DNA of 64,000 nt from Micromonospora rifamycinica. GTDB lineage: Bacteria; Actinomycetota; Actinomycetes; Mycobacteriales; Micromonosporaceae. Below the pieces are notes generated by a model that was not told the origin of the DNA, searched no databases, and saw nothing but the letters and a program-made list of their open reading frames with translations. Positions 1-8,549 of this stretch are shown here, in pieces. The position numbers and the translations under genes are program-made. Position 1 is the stretch's first letter, and every line of letters begins with the position of its first letter. The stretch is from assembly GCF_900090265.1 (NCBI RefSeq), contig NZ_LT607752.1, positions 5,958,001 through 6,022,000 of the forward strand. Direction: 5' to 3'.

Positions 1-237
1 ACGGCCATAGTGGCAGTCGCATGGTCGAGCCTCCGTCCACGATGGAGAGGAGCGCCCGCCGATGTGGTCACCGGCGGACGCTCCCGGCCTGGTTCCGCCC
101 GCCGTCCGATCCCGGGAGCGGTTCCGCTGGGTGACAGTCTGTCGATGCTGCGGCTACGGTGAGGGTTCCGGCCCGTCGACGACGGGGGCGTGAGCCGGTC
201 GGTTTCAGCAGGTACGAGGATGTATGGAGGCTGTCCG

Positions 238-1041
238 TTGGAGCGCTCGTCGATGCTGGACCACTTCGCGGAGGAGTTACGGCTCGTACGGGCCACCCAC
301 GGCATGACCCAGGCGGCGCTGGCCGAGGCGCTGAGCTATTCGGGCGCGCTGGTCGCCAAGGTGGAAACCTGCGAGCGTCGGCCGAGCCTGGACTTCGCCC
401 GCCGGTGCGACACGGTGTTCACCACCGACGGCCGGTTCGAGCGCATCCAGAAACGGATCAGCCGGGAAACCGTGGTGCCGTGGGCGCGGGACTGGACGGC
501 GGTGGAGTCGGAGGCGGTGGCCTTCCGCTGGTTCGAGCCGCTCTATGTGCCCGGTCTGCTCCAGACCGAAGAATACGCCCGTGCCATTCTGACCGGTGCC
601 GGGCTCTTCGGGGTCGACGAAATCGAACAGCAGGTGGCCACGCGCATCGAACGTCAGGTCGTGCTTACCCGGGACCGGCCGCCACTGCTCACTGCCGTCA
701 TCGACGAGTATGTGTTGCGCCGCCGGGTTGGTCAGCCGGAGGTGATGTGTGCGCAGTTGCAGCACCTGGTGAAGCTCGGCACCACTCTGCCGCGAGTCCG
801 AATCCAGGTGGTGCCCCTGTCCGCCGGTGCCTATCCCGGTCTTGACGGCCCCTTGGTGATTGCCACCGCGCCCACCGGCGAGGACGTCGTCTACCTGGAG
901 GGGCAGCGCCACGGTCAGGTGGTCGACCGCACCGACTACCTGCGGGAGGTGGTCGAGGTATGGGAGTCGATCCGTGGTGAGACACTTTCGCAGCAGCAGT
1001 CCATCGAGTTGATAGCGGAGGTTGCGGAAACATGGATCTGA
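238..1041 (+). CDS. XRE-family regulator with DUF5753 domain
   Basis: Transcriptional regulator of the large actinomycete XRE/DUF5753 family, which normally works with a small DUF397 partner. A helix-turn-helix domain covers about residues 8-60 (MTQAALAEALSYSGALVAKVE, shown here only to VAK in sense, is the recognition region around residues 24-44), and the rest is a DUF5753 ligand-type domain rich in the family pattern EPLYVPGLLQTEEYARA. I chose TTG at 238 because GGAGG lies 7 bases before it; GTG 190 and ATG 220 are in frame but lack a well-placed ribosome site. The stop overlaps the start of the DUF397 gene, so the two are translationally coupled. The target genes are not apparent. Confidence 0.88.
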   Translation: MERSSMLDHFAEELRLVRATHGMTQAALAEALSYSGALVAKVETCERRPSLDFARRCDTVFTTDGRFERIQKRISRETVVPWARDWTAVESEAVAFRWFEPLYVPGLLQTEEYARAILTGAGLFGVDEIEQQVATRIERQVVLTRDRPPLLTAVIDEYVLRRRVGQPEVMCAQLQHLVKLGTTLPRVRIQVVPLSAGAYPGLDGPLVIATAPTGEDVVYLEGQRHGQVVDRTDYLREVVEVWESIRGETLSQQQSIELIAEVAETWI

Positions 1042-1244
1042 GCGACGCTCGGTGGCGCAAGAGCACCCGTAGCAACGGCGGCGGCGGTGCCTGTGTCGAG
1101 GTGGCGGACAACCTGTCCGGCGTGGTGGCCGTGCGTGATTCCAAGGACCCGGACGGGCCGGTGCTGGCCTTCGGCCCCGCGACATGGCAGCAATTCGTGT
1201 CAAGCGTGGCGAGGCGCTATCGCAACAGCAGTTCCTCGAACTGA
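1032..1244 (+). CDS. DUF397 protein with a replaced C-terminus
   Basis: Small DUF397 protein (70 aa), the usual partner of XRE/DUF5753 regulators. The family core is intact: W-R-K-S-x-x-S-N-G near the start, C-V-E-V-A, then V-A-V-R-D-S-K-D-P-D-G-P-V-L. DUF397 proteins normally end soon after a W-x-x-F-V motif. Here the last 12 or so residues (after WQQFV) are read out of frame from the tail of a second, deleted XRE gene, giving an unusual serine-rich end. It overlaps the regulator by 10 bases. It may still be functional because only the tail is altered. Confidence 0.8.
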   Translation: MDLSDARWRKSTRSNGGGGACVEVADNLSGVVAVRDSKDPDGPVLAFGPATWQQFVSSVARRYRNSSSSN

Positions 1245-1273
1245 TGTCGGAGGTGGCGGAGACGTGGATCTGA
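1202..1273 (+). pseudogene. C-terminal remnant of a second XRE/DUF5753 gene
   Basis: In the frame that starts at 1202, the DNA reads RGEALSQQQFLELMSEVAET followed by W-I-stop. This closely matches the end of the intact regulator just upstream (RGETLSQQQSIELIAEVAET, W-I-stop). Only about 22 codons remain, and they lie inside the 3' end of the DUF397 gene in another frame. The simplest reading is that an XRE-DUF397-XRE-DUF397 array lost most of its second regulator by deletion, with a junction near 1200-1207. Confidence 0.78.
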
Positions 1274-1455
1274 GCGGCGCTCGATGGCGATAGAGCACCT
1301 GTAGCAACGGTGGCGGCGGTGCCTGCCTCGAGGTGGCCGGCAATCTGCCCGGTGTGGTGGCGGTGCGGGATTCCAAGGACCGGTGTGGGTCGGTGCTGAC
1401 TTTCGAGTCATCAGCCTGGCGTGCGTTCGTGGCGCGGGTGGGTGGCCGGTCCTGA
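1264..1455 (+). pseudogene. Second DUF397 copy with an in-frame stop
   Basis: Starting at GTG 1264 the frame reads V-D-L-S-G-A-R-W-R, then TAG at 1291-1293, then S-T-C-S-N-G-G-G-G-A-C-L-E-V-A and on to a TGA at 1453-1455, with DUF397 similarity across the whole length. The TAG sits where the family has a lysine codon (AAG in the intact copy), so a single-base change explains it. The start overlaps the end of the XRE remnant exactly as in the intact pair. A downstream restart is not evident, so the copy is probably dead. Confidence 0.8.
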
Positions 1456-1525
1456 CGGTGGAGATTCGTGGCGTTGCGTTCCCGGGCAGGGCCGCCACTC
1501 CGGATTTCCCTCGGGCCGCCGTTTT

Positions 1526-1569
1526 TTGGGGAGAGTTGTTGTCGCTCCAGCGACAACAACTCTCCCCAA
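1526..1569. terminator. 21-bp perfect inverted repeat
   Basis: Arms at 1526-1546 and 1549-1569 are exact reverse complements with only two bases between them, so the folded hairpin is almost all stem. It lies after the DUF397 pseudogene and 258 bases before the YihY gene. It could end transcription in either direction. Its length and near-zero loop are also compatible with a dispersed intergenic palindrome family. Confidence 0.7.
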
Positions 1570-1827
1570 GCCTGCGGAAGCCCCCGGACCTTGGATCTTC
1601 ACGGATCATGAACCTGGTCGGGACGGCTGATCAAGGGGCGCTCGGGATCAGCCGAATTCCATCCATGTTCTCGGATCTTGTGGCCGAGGCCCGGCGTTCG
1701 TGGCCTCGACCTGCCTCGGACCGGTCGTCGTCTGCCGGCGAGGTGACGGGTCTGTGCTGCCGGTTTAGTCGGCGGGGTCGGTGGGGCATGTCGGAGGGCG
1801 ACATCCGCAGATCCCCGAGGAGGGGCG
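1570..1827. other. Gene-free spacer upstream of the YihY gene
   Basis: No coding region is convincing here. An 8-bp inverted repeat (GGCTGATC at 1625-1632, GATCAGCC at 1646-1653) is visible, and a strong ribosome site (GAGGAGG) lies just before 1828. The promoter of the next gene must be within this stretch, but I cannot place its boxes with confidence. Confidence 0.4.
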
Positions 1828-2982
1828 ATGGCCTCCGACGAGACCCACGCCGACCGCGACGACGCGGCCACCGTGGCCGCTGCCCGGCGTGCCCGGGACC
1901 GGTCGGGTGACCGACCGGCCGGTGACCGCCCGTCGGGCGAGCGCGTGTCCGGCGAGTCCGTGTCCGGTGACCGGCCGCGAGGTGACCGGCGGGACGCGGA
2001 CGTCCGTACCCGGCCGGTCGGTCCCGACGACGGCCCGGACAGCCCCGCCGACCTGCACCGAGCGGACTGGAAGGCGGCGCTCAAGCGCACCGGTCGGGAG
2101 TTCCAGGAGGACAGCCTGACCGACTGGGCCGCCGCCCTGACCTACTACGGGGTGTTGTCGATCTTCCCCGGGATGCTGGTGCTGATCTCGATCCTCGGCC
2201 TGCTCGGCGAGCGGGCCACCAGCGGGGTGCGGGACACGGTCGGCCAGGTGGTGCCGGAGGAGAACATCCGCACCATCATCGAGACCGCGATCGACCAGGC
2301 CGGTCAGTCCGGTGGACTGGCCAGCATCGCCGCGATCGTCGGTCTGGTCGCCGCCTTCTGGTCGGCCTCCGGCTACGTGGGCGCGTTCATGCGTGCCTCG
2401 AACAGCATCTACGACGTGCCGGAGGGGCGGCCGGTGTGGAAGACGCTGCCGATCCGGCTCGGGGTGACCGCCCTGGTCGGGGTGCTGCTGCTCGCGGCTG
2501 CGGTGATCGTGGTCTTCACCGGCGGGCTGGCCGAGCAGGCGGGCAGCGCCATCGGGCTCGGCTCCACGGCGGTGACGGTGTGGAACATCGTCAAGTGGCC
2601 GGTGCTGCTGGTGCTGGTCAGCCTGATGTTCGCCATCCTCTACTGGGCCTCGCCGAACGCCCGGCACGGTGGTTTCCGCTGGGTCAGCCCGGGTGGCGTG
2701 CTCGCGGTGCTGCTCTGGCTGCTCGTCTCCGGCCTCTTCGCGGCGTACGTGAGCAACTTCGGGTCGTACAACAAGACCTACGGCGCGCTCGCGGGCGTGA
2801 TCATCTTCTTGATCTGGCTCTGGCTGAGCAACATCGCCATCCTGCTCGGTGCCGAGTTCGACGCCGAGCTGGAGCGGGGCCGAGCCATCGCCGCCGGTCA
2901 CGACCCCGACGAGGAGCCGTACGTGGAGCTGCGGGACGACCGTAAGCTGCGCAAGAAGCGCAACGCCGCCCCCGGCCGCTGA
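1828..2982 (+). CDS. YihY/BrkB family inner-membrane protein
   Basis: Integral membrane protein of the YihY/BrkB (formerly UPF0761, mis-named RNase BN) family; transport of an unknown substrate is the usual suggestion. The first 75 or so residues are hydrophilic and rich in Arg, Asp and Pro, with G-D-R-P/E-R-V-S-G repeats. The membrane domain begins near residue 95 with the family hallmark LTYYGVLSIFPGMLVLISI and has about six hydrophobic segments, ending with a hydrophobic I-I-F-L-I-W-L-W-L-S-N segment and a charged tail. The start is fixed by GAGGAGG 6-7 bases upstream. It stands alone, followed by a clear terminator. Confidence 0.9.
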   Translation: MASDETHADRDDAATVAAARRARDRSGDRPAGDRPSGERVSGESVSGDRPRGDRRDADVRTRPVGPDDGPDSPADLHRADWKAALKRTGREFQEDSLTDWAAALTYYGVLSIFPGMLVLISILGLLGERATSGVRDTVGQVVPEENIRTIIETAIDQAGQSGGLASIAAIVGLVAAFWSASGYVGAFMRASNSIYDVPEGRPVWKTLPIRLGVTALVGVLLLAAAVIVVFTGGLAEQAGSAIGLGSTAVTVWNIVKWPVLLVLVSLMFAILYWASPNARHGGFRWVSPGGVLAVLLWLLVSGLFAAYVSNFGSYNKTYGALAGVIIFLIWLWLSNIAILLGAEFDAELERGRAIAAGHDPDEEPYVELRDDRKLRKKRNAAPGR

Positions 2983-3090
2983 CGCCTCCCGACGTCGACC
3001 CGCCCGGCTGCGACGCCCATAGCCGCCGGCACCCCCTGACCGCCGACATGCCCGGCCGTCGGCACGCCCGGCCGCTGACTCCGCAGACCT

Positions 3091-3127
3091 CTTCCGCCCC
3101 GCCGCGCTCCCTGCGGCGGGGCGGAAG
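3091..3127 (+). terminator. Rho-independent terminator after the YihY gene
   Basis: Perfect 14-bp stem (CTTCCGCCCCGCCG at 3091-3104 against 3114-3127) with a 9-base loop, followed by TTT. It sits 108 bases after the YihY stop. Confidence 0.8.
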
Positions 3128-3263
3128 TTTGCCGCGACACGGCCTGCTCTGGTAGGGGTTTCGCCCCCGTCGCCGGCCCGGTGTGTGAGGGTCACCACCG
3201 GGGCGGTAGCAGGTCGTTGCGGGTGTTTCTCGTTCTGTCAACCTTTTCTTGATCCACTATTAG

Positions 3264-3315
3264 CTTTTGTTCGTTCGGACAAAAGTTGCCATCGGAACGA
3301 CTGAAGGTATGGACA
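3264..3315 (+). promoter_or_regulatory. Operator-like palindrome and conserved box before the ROK operon
   Basis: CTTTTGT at 3264-3270 and ACAAAAG at 3279-3285 form an inverted repeat with an 8-base spacer, a suitable site for the ROK regulator encoded just downstream. About 18 bases later GAAGGTATGGACA (3303-3315) occurs. The same 13 bases recur at 18725-18737, before the secreted sugar-dehydrogenase gene. The region 3128-3263 shows nothing else. Confidence 0.5.
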
Positions 3316-3397
3316 CGTGCCTCGGAAGTCTCTTACTGTGTCGACCACAACACAACGGCGTGACGTGAATGTGAACCCTGAGGCGGAGGTGAGTCCC

Positions 3398-4576
3398 GTG
3401 CGGACGGCAGATCCCCTGCACGTGCAGCTCTTGCGGCTGCTCCGTGACGAGGGGCCCGCGTCCCGGGCCGAGTTGGGCGATCGGTTGCAGATGCCCCGCC
3501 CCCGGCTCCTCGCCGAGCTGGAACGCCTGGTCGGGCTCGGCCTGGTGGCCGAGGCCGGACTGGCCGCCTCCCGTGGCGGACGCCGGTCCACCCTCGTCGA
3601 GTTGAACCCCGACCTCCGGTTCGCCGCCGTCGACATGGGCGCCAGCTCGATCGACGTCGAGGTGGTCAACGGGCGGCTGGAGCCGGTCGCCGCGTACGCC
3701 GAGGCCGCCGACATCCGCTCCGGCCCGAAAGTCATCCTGCACCGGGTCAACGAGCTGCTGCACAAGGCCCGGGTGGACGGGGCGTACGAGCGGCTCAACG
3801 GGGTGGGCGTCGGCGTACCCGGGCCGGTGAGCTTCCGCGACGGGCTGCCGGTGTCGCCGCCGATCATGCCCGGGTGGGACCGCTACCCGGTGCGCGAACT
3901 GCTCAGCCGGGAGCACGGCTGCCCGGCGGTGGTCGACAACGACGTCAACATCATGGCGATCGGTGAGCGGCACGGGGGGGTGGCGCACTCGGTCGACGAC
4001 TTCCTCTTCGTCAAGATCGGCACCGGAATAGGGTGCGGGATCTACCTCAGCGGCGACGTCTACCGGGGCACCGACGGCTGCGCCGGGGACATCGGGCACA
4101 TCCAGGCCGACGCCGGGGGGCCGACCTGCTCCTGCGGCAACGCCGGGTGCCTGGAGGCCGTGTTCAGCGGTGCGGCCCTGGCCCGGGAGGCCGGCGTCGC
4201 CGCCCGTACCGGCAGCTCGCCGGCGCTGGCCGAGCGGCTCGCCGAGCGGGGCGCGGTGTCCGCCCGCGACGTGGCCGAGGCGGCGATCGAGGGCGACGTG
4301 GTCTGCATCCAGCTCATCCGCGACGGGGGTCGCCGGGTCGGGCAGGTGCTGGCCGGGCTGGTCAGCTTCACCAACCCGTCGATGATCGTCATCGGCGGCG
4401 GGCTGGCCCACCTCGGGCACATCCTGCTCGCCGAGATCCGCAGTGTGGTCTACCGCCGGTCCCTGCCGCTGGCCACCGGCAACCTACCGGTCGTCCTGTC
4501 CGAGCTGGGACCGCGCGCCGGTGTCGCCGGTGCGGCCGTCCTCGCCAGCGACGTCGCCTTCGGGGAGGCATCATGA
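3398..4576 (+). CDS. ROK-family transcriptional regulator
   Basis: Sugar-responsive regulator of the ROK (repressor, ORF, kinase) family, probably controlling the transporter that follows. A winged-helix DNA-binding domain covers about residues 5-60. The ROK fold follows, with D-M-G-A-S-S (phosphate loop), GVGVPGPV, V-V-D-N-D-V-N (position of the kinase catalytic Asp), and the zinc motif CSCGNAGCLE preceded by G-H-I-Q. I chose GTG 3398 because GGAGGTGAG lies just before it; GTG 3317 gives a longer form with 27 extra residues but no good ribosome site. The stop overlaps the ATPase start (ATGA), so they are coupled. Confidence 0.88.
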   Translation: MRTADPLHVQLLRLLRDEGPASRAELGDRLQMPRPRLLAELERLVGLGLVAEAGLAASRGGRRSTLVELNPDLRFAAVDMGASSIDVEVVNGRLEPVAAYAEAADIRSGPKVILHRVNELLHKARVDGAYERLNGVGVGVPGPVSFRDGLPVSPPIMPGWDRYPVRELLSREHGCPAVVDNDVNIMAIGERHGGVAHSVDDFLFVKIGTGIGCGIYLSGDVYRGTDGCAGDIGHIQADAGGPTCSCGNAGCLEAVFSGAALAREAGVAARTGSSPALAERLAERGAVSARDVAEAAIEGDVVCIQLIRDGGRRVGQVLAGLVSFTNPSMIVIGGGLAHLGHILLAEIRSVVYRRSLPLATGNLPVVLSELGPRAGVAGAAVLASDVAFGEAS

Positions 4577-6198
4577 GCAAGCAACCGACCTCCCCCACCG
4601 GGGACAAGGCCGCCGCCGGGGACAAAGCCGCCGCCGGGGACAAGGCCCCGCTGGTCGAGGCACCCGCCGATACCGTCGCCGGTGAGGTGGTGCTGCGGCT
4701 GACCGACGTGGTCAAGACCTTCCCCGGGGTGCGCGCCCTGGACGGCGTGCAGCTCGAGGTGCGCGCCGGTGAGGTGCACTGCCTGCTCGGGCAGAACGGC
4801 GCCGGCAAGTCCACCCTGATCAAGGTGCTCGCCGGGGTGCACCGGCCGGACTCCGGGCAGGTGGAGTGGCGCGGCGAGCCGGCGCACTTCACCAACCCGC
4901 AGGCCGCCATGCGTGCCGGCATCGCCACCATCTACCAGGAACTCGACCTGGTGGACGACCTGTCGGTGGCCGAGAACGCCTTTCTCGGCCACGAGCCGAA
5001 GGTCGCCGGGTTCGTCCGGCGGGGGCTGATGGCCCGGCGTACCCGGGAGATCCTGAGCCGGCTCGGCCACGGTGAGATCCCGCCCGGCCGGATGGTCCGC
5101 GCGCTGCCGGCCGCCGGCAAGCAGGTGGTCAGCATGGCCCGCGCGCTCTCCCACGAGGCCCGGCTGATCATCATGGACGAGCCGAGCGCGGTGCTGGCCC
5201 ACGACGAGGTGGACAACCTCTTCCGGATCATCCGGGAACTCACCGCCCAGGGCATCGCGGTCATCTACATCTCGCACCGGATGGAGGAGATCCGCGAGAT
5301 CGGCGACCGGGTCACCGTACTCAAGGATGGCCGGACCACCGCGGCGAACCTGCCGGCCCGGGACACCCCGACCCGCGACCTGGTCGCCCGGATGACCGGC
5401 CGGAACATCGAGTACGTCTTCCCGGACCGCCCGACCGCGCCGACCGCCGGCGACGAGCTGCTGCGGGTCGAGGGGCTGAGCCGGGCCGGTGAGTTCGCCG
5501 ACGTGTCGCTCAGCGTCCGCCCGGGTGAGATCGTCGGCATCGCCGGTCTGGTCGGCTCCGGCCGCTCGGAACTGCTGGAGACGATCTACGGGGCCCGCCG
5601 CGCCGAGTCCGGCACCGTCCGGATGGCCGGCAGGGCACTGCGTCCGGGCAGCGTCGGCGCGGCCGTCCGGGCCGGCATGGGGATGGCGCCGGAGGAGCGC
5701 AAGAGCCAGGCGCTGCTGCTCGGCGAGCCGATCCACCGCAACGTCACCCTGGCCACCTTCACCCGGTACGCCCGCCTCGGCTTCACCAACGCCGGGCGGG
5801 AGCGCAAGGAGGCGGAGCGGATCGCCGACGACCTCCAGCTGCGGCCCAACGACGTGCGCCGGGCGGTACGCACCCTGTCCGGCGGCAACCAGCAGAAGGT
5901 GGTGGTCGGGCGCTGGCTGCTCGGCGACACCCGGCTGCTGCTGCTCGACGAGCCGACCCGGGGGGTGGACGTGGGCGCCCGTGCCGAGCTGTACCGGGTG
6001 ATCCGCGGGCTGGCCGCCAAGGGGGTCGGCGTGCTGCTGGTCTCCAGCGAGGTGCCCGAGGTGCTCGGTCTGGCCGACCGGGTGCTGGTGATGCGCGAGG
6101 GCCGGATGGTGCGCGAGGCGCCCGCCGGCGAACTGGACGAGAACACCGTGCTCGACCTCGTGATGGCGGGGTCTCTGATGGAAGGCGCGCCGGCATGA
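4573..6198 (+). CDS. Sugar ABC transporter, tandem ATP-binding protein
   Basis: ATPase of a CUT2-type (ribose/xylose/inositol class) importer, 541 aa, with two nucleotide-binding domains in one chain as usual. The first has Walker A GQNGAGKST and Walker B L-I-I-M-D-E-P but a degenerate signature (LPAAGKQVVSMARAL). The second has a degenerate Walker A region (GLVGSGRSE), a proper LSGGNQQKV signature and L-L-L-D-E-P-T-R-G-V-D. This split is normal for RbsA/XylG-like proteins. The N-terminus carries a small G-D-K-A-A-A repeat from an 18-bp tandem DNA repeat. It starts inside the ROK stop codon and is followed after 31 bases by the permease gene. Confidence 0.93.
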   Translation: MSKQPTSPTGDKAAAGDKAAAGDKAPLVEAPADTVAGEVVLRLTDVVKTFPGVRALDGVQLEVRAGEVHCLLGQNGAGKSTLIKVLAGVHRPDSGQVEWRGEPAHFTNPQAAMRAGIATIYQELDLVDDLSVAENAFLGHEPKVAGFVRRGLMARRTREILSRLGHGEIPPGRMVRALPAAGKQVVSMARALSHEARLIIMDEPSAVLAHDEVDNLFRIIRELTAQGIAVIYISHRMEEIREIGDRVTVLKDGRTTAANLPARDTPTRDLVARMTGRNIEYVFPDRPTAPTAGDELLRVEGLSRAGEFADVSLSVRPGEIVGIAGLVGSGRSELLETIYGARRAESGTVRMAGRALRPGSVGAAVRAGMGMAPEERKSQALLLGEPIHRNVTLATFTRYARLGFTNAGRERKEAERIADDLQLRPNDVRRAVRTLSGGNQQKVVVGRWLLGDTRLLLLDEPTRGVDVGARAELYRVIRGLAAKGVGVLLVSSEVPEVLGLADRVLVMREGRMVREAPAGELDENTVLDLVMAGSLMEGAPA

Positions 6199-6229
6199 GC
6201 GAGCGCAGTGAGCATAACGAGGTGACCGC

Positions 6230-7348
6230 ATGAGTGAGTCGACCGGTACCGCGACGCCGGACCGGCCGGCGGACCTGCCGGCCCAGTCTCCGCCGGTCGA
6301 TCCGGCGGTGACCGAGTCGATCAAGGAGAAGCCCAGGACGGGCGGGTTGTCCTTCTGGGCCGGCGACGGGGGCGAGGGGGCGAAGCGCAACCTCGGCCTG
6401 ATCGGGGTGCTGGTGGTGCTGGTCGTGATCGGCGCCGCCACCCGCTGGGACCTCTACTCCAACCCGGACTGGGTGTGGGGCAACACGCTGACCATCCTCA
6501 AGCTCGCCTCGGTGGTCGGGGTGGTCACCGTCGGGATGACCTTCGTGATCATCGGCGGCGGCATCGACCTGTCGGTCGGCGCGATCGTCGCCCTCGCCGG
6601 GGTGTGGGCGACCACGGTCGCCACGCAGAGCTACGGCGCGGGCGGCATGATCTTCACGGCGATCGTGGTCGGTGTGGCGGTCGGCCTGGTCAACGGCATT
6701 CTCATCTCGTACGGCCGGCTGGTGGCGTTCATCGCCACGCTGGCCATGATGGTCGCCGCCCGGGGTCTGGCCGCCCAGATCTCCGGCAAGCAGACCCAGG
6801 TGTCGAGCAACTCCTTCATCAACGGTATCGCCAGCACCGACCTGCTCGGCATCCCGCTGCTGGTCTACATCCTGGCCGCCGTGGTCGCCGCCGGGTGGGT
6901 GCTGCTCAACCGGACCACCTTCGGCCGGCGTACGGTCGCCGTCGGCGGCAACCCGGAGGCGGCCCGGCTCGCCGGCATCAACGTCCGGCGGCACACCCTG
7001 CTGCTCTACGCGCTCTCCGGCCTCTGCTGCGGCATCGCCGCGATCATGCTGACCGCACAGGCCAACTCCGCCCAGGCGGCCATGGCCAACCTGTACGAGC
7101 TGGACGCGATCGCCGCGGCCATCATCGGCGGCACGCTGCTCAGCGGCGGCCGGGGCACCATCGTCGGCTCCCTGCTCGGGGTGCTGATCTTCTCCACCAT
7201 CACCAACCTCTTCGCCATCAACGGCCTCTCCACCGAGGCGCAGAACATGGTCAAGGGCGGCATCATCGTCGGCGCCGTCCTGATCCAGCAGGTGCAGTTC
7301 CGCAGCGTCAGCCAGTTCTTCAGCCGTAACAAGATCACCACTGCCTGA
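6230..7348 (+). CDS. Sugar ABC transporter permease (RbsC-like)
   Basis: Membrane subunit of the CUT2 importer, 372 aa. A hydrophilic N-terminus of about 55 residues is followed by roughly ten membrane segments. The family pattern G-G-G-I-D-L-S-V-G-A-I and a conserved loop G-G-N-P-E-A-A-R-L-A-G-I-N are present, as is L-L-S-G-G-R-G-T near the C-terminus. The start ATG has GAGGTGA 6 bases upstream. One permease is present, so a homodimer is expected, as in the ribose system. Confidence 0.93.
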   Translation: MSESTGTATPDRPADLPAQSPPVDPAVTESIKEKPRTGGLSFWAGDGGEGAKRNLGLIGVLVVLVVIGAATRWDLYSNPDWVWGNTLTILKLASVVGVVTVGMTFVIIGGGIDLSVGAIVALAGVWATTVATQSYGAGGMIFTAIVVGVAVGLVNGILISYGRLVAFIATLAMMVAARGLAAQISGKQTQVSSNSFINGIASTDLLGIPLLVYILAAVVAAGWVLLNRTTFGRRTVAVGGNPEAARLAGINVRRHTLLLYALSGLCCGIAAIMLTAQANSAQAAMANLYELDAIAAAIIGGTLLSGGRGTIVGSLLGVLIFSTITNLFAINGLSTEAQNMVKGGIIVGAVLIQQVQFRSVSQFFSRNKITTA

Positions 7349-7473
7349 CCCGGACGCGTCGCCCCACCGGGCGCGTCCCGCCCCTCCGCAACACCGCATT
7401 CCGGCGGCCGCCGACGGTGGCCGGGATCAGTACGCCCCTTTCACCCCACCATCCGTCATTTCAGGAGGTCGTC

Positions 7474-8529
7474 ATGACCCACCCCCGTGACCTGTCCCGT
7501 CGCCGGTTGCTCTTCGGCGGCGCGGCGGTCGGCGCCGGTGTGCTCCTCGCCGGCTGCACCAGCAACGAGTCCGCCCCGACCGCAGCGCAGACCAAGGCGG
7601 CCGACAACGCGCAGAGCGGCAACAGCGCCCCCGGCAAGAAGGTCACCATCGGCTTCTCCGCGCCGGCCGCCGACCACGGCTGGATCGCCGCCATCACCAA
7701 CAACGCCAAGGCGCAGGCCGGCGCGTACTCGGACGTGGACTTCAAGACCGTCGAGGCCGGCGCGGACGCGGCGGCCCAGCGGGCGGCGCTGTCCACCCTG
7801 GTCGCCCAGAAGCCGGACGTCATCGTGGTGCTGCCGCACGACGGCAAGGAGCTCAACGCCTTCGGCCTGGAGGCGATGAAGGCCGGTATCCCGGTGGTCA
7901 ACCTGGACCGGGCCTTCCCCGACGCGCTGGCCTACCGGCTGCAGATCATGGGCGACAACTACGGCATGGGCGTGGCCGCCGCGAACTTCATCGTGGCGCA
8001 GCTCAAGGCCAAGGGCGTCAGCAACCCGGTCATCGGTGAGATCCCCGGCATCGACTCGCTGGAGCTGACCCAGCAGCGCTCCAAGGGCTTCGCCGACACC
8101 CTCGCCACGGCCGGCTTCAAGGTGGCCAACCGGCGCCCGGCGGAGTTCACCGCCGACTCCGGCCAGCAGGCCGCCACCGGCCTGTTCCAGGCGCTGCCGA
8201 AGATCGACGCGGTCTGGAACCACGACGACGACCAGGGCATCGGTGTCCTGGCCGCGGTCAACCAGGCCAACCGCAAGGAGTTCTTCATGGTCGGCGGCGC
8301 CGGCTCGAAGAAGGCCATGGAGGACATCCAGGCCGACAACACGGTGCTGAAGGCGACCGTGACCTACAGCCCGTCGATGGCCTCCTCGGCCATCTCCCTG
8401 GCCCGCCTGATCGGCCAGGGCAAGGGTATGTCCGACCTGGTGGAACTCCAGGTGCCCAAGGAGATCGTGCTCGCCTCGGAGACGATCACCAAGGAGAACG
8501 CGAGCAACTACCTCAAGCTCGGGTTCTGA
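7474..8529 (+). CDS. Sugar-binding lipoprotein of the ABC transporter (Tat substrate)
   Basis: Extracellular solute receptor for the importer, 351 aa, periplasmic-binding-protein type I (RbsB/LacI-like) fold. The start at 7474 is set by AGGAGG 8 bases upstream. Residues 8-16 (S-R-R-R-L-L-F-G-G) form a twin-arginine signal and L-A-G-C ends in the lipobox cysteine at residue 28, so it is probably exported folded and lipid-anchored. The body has TIGFSAPAADHGWIAAITNN, D-R-A-F-P and W-N-H-D-D-D-Q-G segments consistent with sugar binding. The ligand cannot be read from sequence; the neighbouring genes suggest a cyclitol or modified sugar. Confidence 0.9.
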   Translation: MTHPRDLSRRRLLFGGAAVGAGVLLAGCTSNESAPTAAQTKAADNAQSGNSAPGKKVTIGFSAPAADHGWIAAITNNAKAQAGAYSDVDFKTVEAGADAAAQRAALSTLVAQKPDVIVVLPHDGKELNAFGLEAMKAGIPVVNLDRAFPDALAYRLQIMGDNYGMGVAAANFIVAQLKAKGVSNPVIGEIPGIDSLELTQQRSKGFADTLATAGFKVANRRPAEFTADSGQQAATGLFQALPKIDAVWNHDDDQGIGVLAAVNQANRKEFFMVGGAGSKKAMEDIQADNTVLKATVTYSPSMASSAISLARLIGQGKGMSDLVELQVPKEIVLASETITKENASNYLKLGF

Positions 8530-8549
8530 TACACGGGGGGAGACCCACC

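Noticed and set aside
159..845. Arg/Gly-rich open frame over the XRE gene in another frame
   Set aside because: It is the high-GC shadow of the regulator; its text has no domain and the real frame has strong XRE/DUF5753 similarity.
4033..4572. N-terminal extension of the ABC ATPase frame
   Set aside because: It overlaps most of the ROK gene and reads as Arg-rich noise; ATG 4573 overlaps the ROK stop and starts the normal ATPase sequence.
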